Positions 7,882 through 16,005 of a stretch of DNA of 64,000 bases are shown here, one piece after another (the first letter of the stretch is position 1; each line of letters begins with the position of its first letter). A model generated the notes under the pieces. The model saw only the letters and a program-made list of their open reading frames with translations. It was not told the origin of the DNA and made no database searches. The DNA comes from Gammaproteobacteria bacterium (GTDB lineage Bacteria; Pseudomonadota; Gammaproteobacteria; Xanthomonadales; Wenzhouxiangellaceae). The stretch spans positions 1-64,000 of the forward strand of contig PWYW01000028.1 in the NCBI GenBank assembly GCA_003567685.1. Direction: 5' to 3'. The position numbers and the translations under genes were made by a program.

Positions 7882-8304
7882 ATGACGGACTGGATCTGGA
7901 TTACCACTGAGTTGGCCGAAGCCATTCATGAAAGGCAGTTGGCCGAATATGGCGGGCCGAGCGGCCTGCGTGACCACGGCTTGCTAGAGTCGGCCATCGC
8001 TCGCCCGCAGCAAATGGCAGCTTATGGTGGTCCCGAAGTGGACGCGCCGGCCTTGGCTGCAGCGTATGCCTTTGGCATGGCGCGCAACCACCCTTTTATT
8101 GATGGAAACAAGCGCACCGCTGCAGTCCTTTGTGAAGTGTTTCTCGAGCTTAATGACTTTCTGCTCGTGGCCGAAGATGCTCAGCTTTACCCGATATTCC
8201 TGGGCCTTGCCGAAGGCAGTGTCGGGGAAGAGGATTTGGCTGCCTGGCTTCGCAGCCATTGCCGCCCAGCCCAGGTGAGTGAGGCAAGCGCAAGCTACCG
8301 CTGA
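7882..8304 (+). CDS. doc: Doc-type (Fic fold) death-on-curing toxin
   Basis: HPFIDGNKRTAAVLCEVFLELN contains the Doc signature HPFxDGNKRTA. Confidence 0.93.
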   Translation: MTDWIWITTELAEAIHERQLAEYGGPSGLRDHGLLESAIARPQQMAAYGGPEVDAPALAAAYAFGMARNHPFIDGNKRTAAVLCEVFLELNDFLLVAEDAQLYPIFLGLAEGSVGEEDLAAWLRSHCRPAQVSEASASYR

Positions 8305-8330
8305 GCCCCAAGGAGCGCCGAAGTCCGGCC

Positions 8331-8365
8331 CTGGATGCGCCAACGATGGCGTCTCCAAACAAGTT
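8331..8365. repeat. 35-nt repeat copy A (pair with 11386-11420)
   Basis: CTGGATGCGCCAACGATGGCGTCTCCAAACAAGTT; 31/35 identical to 11386-11420. Confidence 0.6.
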
Positions 8366-8488
8366 GTTTGGTTCTGGCTGCAGAAAGGGTTCAACCCTGG
8401 AAAATTTCGGTCTGACTTGTCTTTTGGCACCTTTGCAGTGCACACTCGGGCATTGGTTTTTGGCGTTATTGGCAGTAGGAATATCCGC

Positions 8489-11125
8489 ATGATCAACCAG
8501 AAACAGCGGTTGAGGGGCCGCTTTGCCTTTCATGGTGCATTGCTGGTGACGCTCACCGGCCTGACCGCCTCGCTCGCACCGGCGTTCGCCGGGTCGGCGC
8601 CTGCGGCGCAGCTTGGTTCATCCATCGAAAGATCGGCAGCAATCGATCGCTCAAGTGTTGTGGTTCTTGATCGTGAAGCTATCGAGTCCTCCGGCAAAAC
8701 CTCGCTTGCCGATTTGTTGCGTGACGTGCCCTTCAATAGCACTGGTTCACCACGCCCCGAAGCGGGCGGTGAGGCTCAGTCCTTTGCGGGGTTGTCGCTG
8801 CGCGGGCTCGGCGTTGGCCGCACGCTGGTTCTGCTGGATGGCCGCCGGCTTCCGGTTGCAGCCGACACAGGGGAGGGCCAGAATCTCAATGCCGTTCCGC
8901 TGGCGATGGTCGAGCGCATTGAGGTCCTGGCGCAGGGGGCTTCGGCCATTTACGGCAGTGATGCCATTGGCGGTGTGGTCAACATAGTTACGCGCAAGGC
9001 TTTTACCGGGGTTGAGGTGGCGGGTGGAATCTCCAGGCCCAGCCGTGCCGGTGGGGATACTGAAGAAGGCTCGATTATTGTTGGGGCGGCTGGTGAGCAA
9101 GCCCGCATTGTGGTTGGTGCTGCCTACAATTCGCGCGACATTGTTTTCCGGCGCGACCGTGATTGGTCGCGCGACGGCGCCTCGGTATTCTCGAACAATT
9201 TTCTCAACGCCAATCTCAGTTTTTTCGAGCATCCGGAATTCGGTTCAACCAACCTGACTGGCTGCCAGGAACCCGGCTTCTCGCTGGCCGGTCAGGGATC
9301 AGATACGCGCTGCCTGTATGATTTTTGGCGGTTCTCTGCCGACGAGATCGCGACGCGCAATGAATCGCTGTTTGCCAGGTCCAGTTATGTCGTCAACAAC
9401 GGCTGGACGCTGCTTGCCAACGCCGGCGTTGGCCGGGTCAAGTCCTTCGGGCGGGCTCCCCCGGCGGTTTCCTTCAGACCTTCGACGGCGGACTGGCCGC
9501 CTTCCCCTGCAGTCTGGCTTGAGTTAGCGCCGGGCTCGCCGAATCACCCGGCGACGCCGCCGGAGCAGGGTGGGCTGAACCCTGACTGGGCCTCCTACCA
9601 GGAGTCGGCCGGGGATGAACTGTTCCTGGCCTATCGTTTTGCTGGAAATGGTCCGGTCGAAACCCATGGCGAGGGGGTGGATTATCACCTTGATCTCGGC
9701 ATGCGGGGCCGCGTTGGTCAGTTCGATATTGACTTGGGCGTCAGCCGTGCCGAGTCGGACTATATCGAGCTCAGAAGCAAGAATGTGATTCTGGCCCTCG
9801 CGCAACCGCAGTTCGACAGCGGTGCCTACAACATCTACCAGCCGCAGGCGGTGCCGGAGGATGTTCGCCAGTCATTCGGGGTAACCACCTCTCGCGATGC
9901 TCGATCGATACAACGCATGGCCCATGTACGAGCCAGCACCGAATTGCCGTTCAGTCCCGGTGCCGGTCCGATCGGAATTGCCTTCGGTGTCGAGTACCGC
10001 AATGAAGACTACCGCGACCGCCTTGACCCGATGGTGGTCAGCGGCAACGTCGTGGGCACCGACCGCAGCCCGGTTTCCATCGATCGCTCCACCTGGTCGG
10101 TGTTCGGGGAGGCGTTGGTGCCGCTGGCCGATACGGTTGATCTAAGTGGCGCCGTTCGCTACGTGGACAACTCGCAGGCGGGTACGACAACGGCCAGTCA
10201 GGTGGCGCTGTCGTGGCAGCCAACCGGGCGATTTTCGGTGCGCGCCTCGGCAGGAACCCACTTCAGAGCGCCACCGCTGGCCGTGCTCGGCGCAGAAAAC
10301 ATACTGCCTGATGGTGCAGTGCAGGAAGGAACTTTTAATTTCGGCACCATTGCACCCGTGTTCATTGTTGCGAACAACGATATCGGGTTTGAACAAGCCC
10401 GCGAATATCGACTGGGCATGGACTTCGAGCCTTTCTCCTGGCTGAGCGCCACGCTCGACCTTTGGGATTCCGAAGTTGATGATCGTATTGCTCTCATTGA
10501 TGGGCGGCTGATTTTCGACTGCCTCGGCGATCGCGAGGAACGATGTCCATCAGGCCTGCGCGAAATATCAGTGACCGGTCGCTCTCCCGACCCGGCGCTG
10601 GGCCTGGGCGTGGCGCGGGATCCGGCCACCGACATATTGCAGTTTGTCCAGACGGGTTTCGGGAATTTCGGGAAGATCGAAACCCGGGGTGTGGATCTTC
10701 GGCTCAATTCAAGCGCTGATCTTGGCTCCGGCCGGCTGACGGCTGATCTGCTGGCCAGCTATCTCAATCGCTACCGAATGGATGGTGGTGAGAACACCAT
10801 CGGCGAGGCCGGCCTTCCCGATTGGCGCGGACAGCTCGGCTTTCGCTACCGTATCGAAGACTTTGCGTTTGCCTGGACGGTCAATCACATTGCCGGCCAA
10901 TCCACATCGCTGGGCTCGGGCGCCGAAGGATCATTGGCCTCGTGGACCACGCATGATGTTCAGGCCAACTGGTATGCCCCGTGGAACGGGCGCCTGACGC
11001 TGGGCATTGACAACTTCACCGACAAAGACCCGGTGCTCGACTCCGGCGAACCGCGCAGTTTCAACTTTGACCTTTACGACGGCTATGGCCGCATGGTCTA
11101 CCTGCGCTACCGACAGAGCTTGTAG
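8489..11125 (+). CDS. TonB-dependent receptor
   Basis: Signal-peptide-like N-terminus; plug domain SLADLLRDVPFNSTG...LRGLGVGRTLVLLDGRRLP...VERIEVLAQGASAIYGSDAIGGVVNIVTRK; C-terminal beta-barrel ending YGRMVYLRYRQSL. Confidence 0.92.
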   Translation: MINQKQRLRGRFAFHGALLVTLTGLTASLAPAFAGSAPAAQLGSSIERSAAIDRSSVVVLDREAIESSGKTSLADLLRDVPFNSTGSPRPEAGGEAQSFAGLSLRGLGVGRTLVLLDGRRLPVAADTGEGQNLNAVPLAMVERIEVLAQGASAIYGSDAIGGVVNIVTRKAFTGVEVAGGISRPSRAGGDTEEGSIIVGAAGEQARIVVGAAYNSRDIVFRRDRDWSRDGASVFSNNFLNANLSFFEHPEFGSTNLTGCQEPGFSLAGQGSDTRCLYDFWRFSADEIATRNESLFARSSYVVNNGWTLLANAGVGRVKSFGRAPPAVSFRPSTADWPPSPAVWLELAPGSPNHPATPPEQGGLNPDWASYQESAGDELFLAYRFAGNGPVETHGEGVDYHLDLGMRGRVGQFDIDLGVSRAESDYIELRSKNVILALAQPQFDSGAYNIYQPQAVPEDVRQSFGVTTSRDARSIQRMAHVRASTELPFSPGAGPIGIAFGVEYRNEDYRDRLDPMVVSGNVVGTDRSPVSIDRSTWSVFGEALVPLADTVDLSGAVRYVDNSQAGTTTASQVALSWQPTGRFSVRASAGTHFRAPPLAVLGAENILPDGAVQEGTFNFGTIAPVFIVANNDIGFEQAREYRLGMDFEPFSWLSATLDLWDSEVDDRIALIDGRLIFDCLGDREERCPSGLREISVTGRSPDPALGLGVARDPATDILQFVQTGFGNFGKIETRGVDLRLNSSADLGSGRLTADLLASYLNRYRMDGGENTIGEAGLPDWRGQLGFRYRIEDFAFAWTVNHIAGQSTSLGSGAEGSLASWTTHDVQANWYAPWNGRLTLGIDNFTDKDPVLDSGEPRSFNFDLYDGYGRMVYLRYRQSL

Positions 11126-11201
11126 TGCATGAAGTGAGGCATGACAGGCCTTGGACGACATGCCGGCTGCAAAGATGCCGTCTGCCTGACCGGCACTTGA
11201 C

Positions 11202-12077
11202 TTAAAGGGTTGCCTTGCTCAGTTCGAACTCCGGATTTCCGAACTCGGTGCAGGTTTCCAGGACGACGGCGAGCGTGGTTGGGTTGGTGGCCAGCTCGAT
11301 GTCTGGTTCATCGCGATAGGCAATCTCCGTGCAGTCCTGCACCAGTCCGGTTTCGGGCAGGTAGACGCGGACGGGCTGGCCGGTGCTGGATGCGCCAATG
11401 AGGGTGTCTCCAAACGAGTTTCCTGGATCTCGCTCCAGGTAGTAGCGTGCGCCATCGGCCGGTGCGGTGATCCAGGCAACCGCGTTGGAAACCTCTGGTT
11501 GATCGGGCAGGTTGTTCAGCCAAGCGGTGAGGTTGGGCAAATCATAGGCTGGAAGGCCATCAGGCAGAACCAGGGCGGTGGATCCACTGCTCTGCGGGTG
11601 CAGCTGGATTTTGAATGTGCCGGGGCGCTCCGGGATATACAGGCGGTCGTAATCGGCGATGGCCAATTCAATGGCCTTCATGCTGGTATGAGTGACGAGA
11701 ATCCACCCTTGCGCCGGTTTGAAGTCCGGATCGATCAAATTGTCGTTTTCGACTCCGACCAGTTCGTTCGACCCTGCTTTGGCCGCTTTTTCCAGTCGTG
11801 CCAGACTGGCCTCGTCAACCTCTCTCATCGAAATCGCGGACTGGGTATAGTTGCCGTAGCCTCCGAGGTTCTGAAGGCGCTTGTCTTGCGGCGGCGCATC
11901 GCTTATCCCGAGGATGATGATGTAACCCAACGGCCCGAAAACAGGAATCAGCAGAAGCGCACTGAAAGCAAGTTTGCTCTTTACCGGATCAGAGCGACGC
12001 CACACAACAATCAGAAGCAAAGCGGACATCGCCCCTGATGCCAATAGCGCAATCAGCAGATCATCCATGGTAGTCAC
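11202..12077 (-). CDS. Hypothetical membrane-anchored protein
   Basis: 291-aa ORF with two N-terminal hydrophobic segments (LLIALLASGAMSALLLIVVW; LAFSALLLIPVFGPLGYIIIL). Confidence 0.65.
   Translation of the reverse strand: MTTMDDLLIALLASGAMSALLLIVVWRRSDPVKSKLAFSALLLIPVFGPLGYIIILGISDAPPQDKRLQNLGGYGNYTQSAISMREVDEASLARLEKAAKAGSNELVGVENDNLIDPDFKPAQGWILVTHTSMKAIELAIADYDRLYIPERPGTFKIQLHPQSSGSTALVLPDGLPAYDLPNLTAWLNNLPDQPEVSNAVAWITAPADGARYYLERDPGNSFGDTLIGASSTGQPVRVYLPETGLVQDCTEIAYRDEPDIELATNPTTLAVVLETCTEFGNPEFELSKATL
11386..11420. repeat. 35-nt repeat copy B (pair with 8331-8365)
   Basis: CTGGATGCGCCAATGAGGGTGTCTCCAAACGAGTT. Confidence 0.6.
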
Positions 12078-12251
12078 GCGCTGTTCCAGCCATTACGAAG
12101 GTCATAGTAATTTACCCATGCTTCACCCTAATTTGAAATTCCCAATGACAGCAGTGTAATCCAACCAATCAAGGTGGAGTTTCTCTGTCAGGTTGACTCT
12201 GGCTCGGCCAGTCCCTCATGATCGAACGCCCACTTCCTGGAGCAGAGATCC

Positions 12252-12707
12252 ATGTATTCCAAGGCATTCGGCAAGACGGCGCTGTGCGGCTTTATCGCAG
12301 GGGCGCTGGCGTTTCTCATTTTCCATCAAGGTTCGTTCTGGGTACTGACCCAGACCGGGGTGATGCAGGTCAATACGTGGTCGATGGCGCCGACGCAACC
12401 GTTTGGTGTCCCGCAGGTGTTCTCTTTCATCTTCTGGACGGGCTTGTGGGGTGTTCTGGGGGCCTTGCTGGTTCCCAAACTGCCCACACCGCGCTGGCTG
12501 GGTTGGATGCTGTTTGCCGCGATTGTGGTCACGCTGGTCAACTGGTTCATCGTGCTGCCACTGAAGGGCGCGCCAATTGGCGGTGGCTTCCGGATGCCCG
12601 GCGTAATCATTGCGCCGCTGGTCTACAGTTTCTGGGGGCTGGGCATGTGGCTGATCTATCGCGCTCTACAAGGGGCGTTGGGTGTGCCTAGCCATCACAG
12701 GCATTGA
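12252..12707 (+). CDS. Small integral membrane protein, hypothetical
   Basis: Four hydrophobic segments; ATG with upstream GGAG-like site. Confidence 0.65.
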   Translation: MYSKAFGKTALCGFIAGALAFLIFHQGSFWVLTQTGVMQVNTWSMAPTQPFGVPQVFSFIFWTGLWGVLGALLVPKLPTPRWLGWMLFAAIVVTLVNWFIVLPLKGAPIGGGFRMPGVIIAPLVYSFWGLGMWLIYRALQGALGVPSHHRH

Positions 12708-12775
12708 CTTCGGGCAAAGAGTTTGAAGTGGAAGCAAGGCAAAACTGCCTCGACTTCTGGGCCTCGAAGACGCTG

Positions 12776-13081
12776 TCAGCGCCGTTCTTTCTGCTTGGCT
12801 ACCCACTCCACGTGCCGCTGCACGGCCTCGTCGGCCTGGAGTTTTTCCAGCGCGTTCAGCCGGGTGGCCAGGGTCATTTCGTTGTAGAGCTTGTGCAGGC
12901 CTCGGTGGCACAGGCGGCAGATCATGATGCCGGCCTGGCGCTGCTCTTCGGTGAGGTGTTTCTTGAAGCGGGCTCGGCGATGGACCTTGCGCGGGATCAG
13001 GTGGTGAAAAGTCAGCGCCACCGTTCGCCCGCATAACTCGCAGGGCGGTGTGCTGTCCGGATTTTTTCTGCGATTAGCCAC
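12776..13081 (-). CDS. HNH-type zinc-binding endonuclease-like protein
   Basis: CELCGRTVALTFHHLIPRKVHRRARFK...IMICRLCHRGLHKLYNE: CxxC...HH...CxxCH pattern. Confidence 0.7.
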   Translation of the reverse strand: MANRRKNPDSTPPCELCGRTVALTFHHLIPRKVHRRARFKKHLTEEQRQAGIMICRLCHRGLHKLYNEMTLATRLNALEKLQADEAVQRHVEWVAKQKERR

Positions 13082-13218
13082 CCTGACAGCTTGGCATAAG
13101 CGGAATGATGGCAGCGTCTGTAGCCGAGACCCTCGGGGTGCGCGTCATCCATCCAGATGCTACGCTCAACAACGTACCAGAGAACTGTTAACTCGCGACA
13201 TCTGGCAGGGAGAACAGC

Positions 13219-15936
13219 GTGACCACCGGACTTGAAACACTCAGCCCGATGCGCCAACGCGCCGTCGATCAACTGTTGATTGAATACCTGGAGCTGCCTG
13301 AGCAGGCCCAGGCGGCTTGGTTGCGGCAGACCGTCCAACGTTTGCCTCGCCTGGGGCGATGGCTGGACCGACTGGTTGCAGAAAGCAATACGGTGACATT
13401 TCTGGACGACTCAGTCCGCCGCTTGGCAGGCGAGTCGGTTGATCGCCTGGAGATTAACATTCGTCGGCTTGCGCCCGGCGATCGGCTCGGACCCTGGGAA
13501 GTGATTGCCGAAGTCGGCCAGGGCGGTATGGGCCGTGTCTATCGCGGTCGGCGTGCCGACGGCGCTTTCGACATGGAAGTGGCGATCAAGCAAATTGGCC
13601 GGCGCCGCCGTGGCCTGGCCGAGCTCCTGCAGCGCGAGTGCCGCCTGCTGGCTCGGCTCGATCACCCATCCGTTACCCGCCTGGTTGATGCCGGTCTGGA
13701 TGATCAGGCCGGCCCGTTTCTGGTCATGGAATGGGTGGCGGGTGAAAATCTCACGGACTGGATCAAACGAGAAGACACCGATCAGGAAACTCGCCTCAAG
13801 CTTTTCCAGCATATTGCCGAGGCCGTTGCTCACGCTCACCAGCGTTTGATTGTCCATGGCGATATCAAGCCAGACAATATTCGCATCCGGGATGATGGCG
13901 TGGTCAAACTTATGGACTTTGGCGTGGCTCGATTGCTGGAGTCCGGGCAGCTCGATCAGCCAGGGCCGCGCGCGCTGACGCCGGCCTTCGCCGCGCCTGA
14001 GCAACGTGCGGGCGAGGAAATTACACCGGCCAGCGACATCTGGTCCCTCGGGGCATTGCTCCAGTGGTTGCTGTACGGACCCCAGCGCTCCCACGAGGGC
14101 AGGGCCGGATTGCGTGCCAGGGAGCTGGCAGCCATTGCCGACAAGGCTTGTGAAGACGAGCCCGAACGGCGTTATTCATCGGTCGACGCCTTGTTGACTG
14201 ATCTGAACAGATTCAGGACTGCACTTCCCGTTGAAGCCCTGGCCGGTGGCCGCCTTTACCGGGCAAGGCGCTTCATTCGCCGCCACGGGTTGGCAACGAC
14301 GCTGTCAGCCATGGTGGTTCTGGCCTTGTCGGCAGGCGCCGTTGTTTCCTTGTGGCAAGCCCAGTTTGCCCGGGCTGAAGCTGACCGGGCCGAGGCCGTT
14401 GGGAGCTTCCTGGCCGATATGTTCACGGCCGCCGATCCATTCCAGACACCGGGAGAATCGCTGACGGTCGAGTCGCTGCTGGCGCAGAATGTCCAGCGGA
14501 TACGAACGCAGTTCGTGGATCAGCCGCAGATCGCGCTGGAATTGCTTGACATCATCGGCCAGGCCCAGAAATCGCTGGCCCGATTGGACGATGCCCAGGA
14601 GACCTTCCGAGCCGCGCTGCAGGTTGTCGACGCTTGGGAATCCCGCGATGCCGAGTTCGCACAGGCCATGTTTACTTACAATCTTGCCAGCGCCATCGGA
14701 TCTCCGGAGGATCGCTTCGAGCTGTTGACCGAGGCCGAGCGTTTGGTCGAGAGCCAGTTGCATCGGGGCTGGGAGGCACGTCGACTGAATGCCCATATCA
14801 ATGACCTCATTGGCGTCACCTTCTACCATCAAGGAGATCTTGCAACAGCGTTGAAACGATCGGTTGCGGCTTCCGATGTTCTTTGCACGGACTGGGCCAT
14901 CGAACAGGATCCGGCCGATTGCAACTCGGTGCTGAGCGATCAGTTCTATTTGTGGAGAAGCGCTGACGAAGACGAGAAGGCGCTTGGTGCTGCGAGTCAA
15001 GCCTATGATCTTTCCAGCTTGATTGCCAGGCAAGGCGGGGGGCAATACGGGGTGTTCACCACGGGAATGGCCTACGGCATAGCCTTGGTTGAAGACAATC
15101 GTCACGAGGAGGGAATTGACATCCTCCTTGAGACCAGGGATATGCTGGACGCCTACGCGCCTGAGCATCCGACGGTTGCCTCTTTTCTGGACTATCGCCT
15201 GGCCTGGGCCCATGCCTACACCGGCCAGACGGATCTTGCCATTGAAACCTGGCGCGATGCGCTTACCAATGTGTACCGGCACGACCCGGAAGACATCGGC
15301 GTTCAGGTGCAACTGGAGTTGAAGGTTGACGAACTCATTGAGCTTTGGCGTCTCGACGATGCTAGAACCGCCTACGAGAACTACCCCCACAATGAACCGG
15401 ATCAAGTTCCGCCATTTGCCCGGTTCGGAAGGCGCTTCAATCACAAACGGATTGTCCTTCACGAAAGCCCGGACACTCAAGTTTCTCCCCAGACATGGAA
15501 TGAATGGCTGGGGGAGGCGTCCGAAGTGTACCCGACGCTCAAACCCTGGATCAGGCGTGAGGCACTCGAACACGCACTGAACACGGGTGATATCGACGCG
15601 GCCGCTGTATGGGCGCAGACCCTGGCATCGGATGAGGCTGCGTTGAAAGGAAGCGTGGCCATGTCGATCGCCAAGGCGAGGTTCCACCTGGCGGCAGGAA
15701 CGCTTGATCAGGCCAGCCACTTTGCTGAACGAGCGAAGGAATTGGTCAACGCCCGATCCATCCAGCAGGGACCATTCCTGGCCAGGCTGACCGCCATCCT
15801 GGCCGGCATCAGCTGCCACTCCGGTGATCTTGAAAGCGGTCAGCGTTCCCTGACCGAGGCCACGACTCTGTGGTCAGCAAGCGGAGGCCATCCGGACGGT
15901 ATCCGCCAATTGCTGTCGATGGGTGAGGGCTGTTAG
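13219..15936 (+). CDS. Serine/threonine protein kinase with C-terminal TPR-like region
   Basis: VGQGGMGRVYRGRRADGAFDMEVAIKQIGRR; HGDIKPDNIRIRDDGVVKLMDFGVARLL; TM segment; repeat-rich C-terminus. Confidence 0.9.
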   Translation: MTTGLETLSPMRQRAVDQLLIEYLELPEQAQAAWLRQTVQRLPRLGRWLDRLVAESNTVTFLDDSVRRLAGESVDRLEINIRRLAPGDRLGPWEVIAEVGQGGMGRVYRGRRADGAFDMEVAIKQIGRRRRGLAELLQRECRLLARLDHPSVTRLVDAGLDDQAGPFLVMEWVAGENLTDWIKREDTDQETRLKLFQHIAEAVAHAHQRLIVHGDIKPDNIRIRDDGVVKLMDFGVARLLESGQLDQPGPRALTPAFAAPEQRAGEEITPASDIWSLGALLQWLLYGPQRSHEGRAGLRARELAAIADKACEDEPERRYSSVDALLTDLNRFRTALPVEALAGGRLYRARRFIRRHGLATTLSAMVVLALSAGAVVSLWQAQFARAEADRAEAVGSFLADMFTAADPFQTPGESLTVESLLAQNVQRIRTQFVDQPQIALELLDIIGQAQKSLARLDDAQETFRAALQVVDAWESRDAEFAQAMFTYNLASAIGSPEDRFELLTEAERLVESQLHRGWEARRLNAHINDLIGVTFYHQGDLATALKRSVAASDVLCTDWAIEQDPADCNSVLSDQFYLWRSADEDEKALGAASQAYDLSSLIARQGGGQYGVFTTGMAYGIALVEDNRHEEGIDILLETRDMLDAYAPEHPTVASFLDYRLAWAHAYTGQTDLAIETWRDALTNVYRHDPEDIGVQVQLELKVDELIELWRLDDARTAYENYPHNEPDQVPPFARFGRRFNHKRIVLHESPDTQVSPQTWNEWLGEASEVYPTLKPWIRREALEHALNTGDIDAAAVWAQTLASDEAALKGSVAMSIAKARFHLAAGTLDQASHFAERAKELVNARSIQQGPFLARLTAILAGISCHSGDLESGQRSLTEATTLWSASGGHPDGIRQLLSMGEGC

Positions 15937-16005
15937 CGCGGTTTGTCACGGATTCCGACGTTTTCTCGTTCTATAGGTATCGGAAGACGAGTCCAGAGGG
16001 TCCCA

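Noticed and set aside
2082-8304. Integron cassette array (TA genes with attC sites)
   Set aside because: TA gene clustering suggested it, but no attC-like R-box pairs were seen between the modules and the genes lie on both strands with their own promoter-like regions.
14305-15819. 504-aa minus-strand ORF
   Set aside because: Antisense to the Ser/Thr kinase C-terminus; artefact of GC-rich codon structure.
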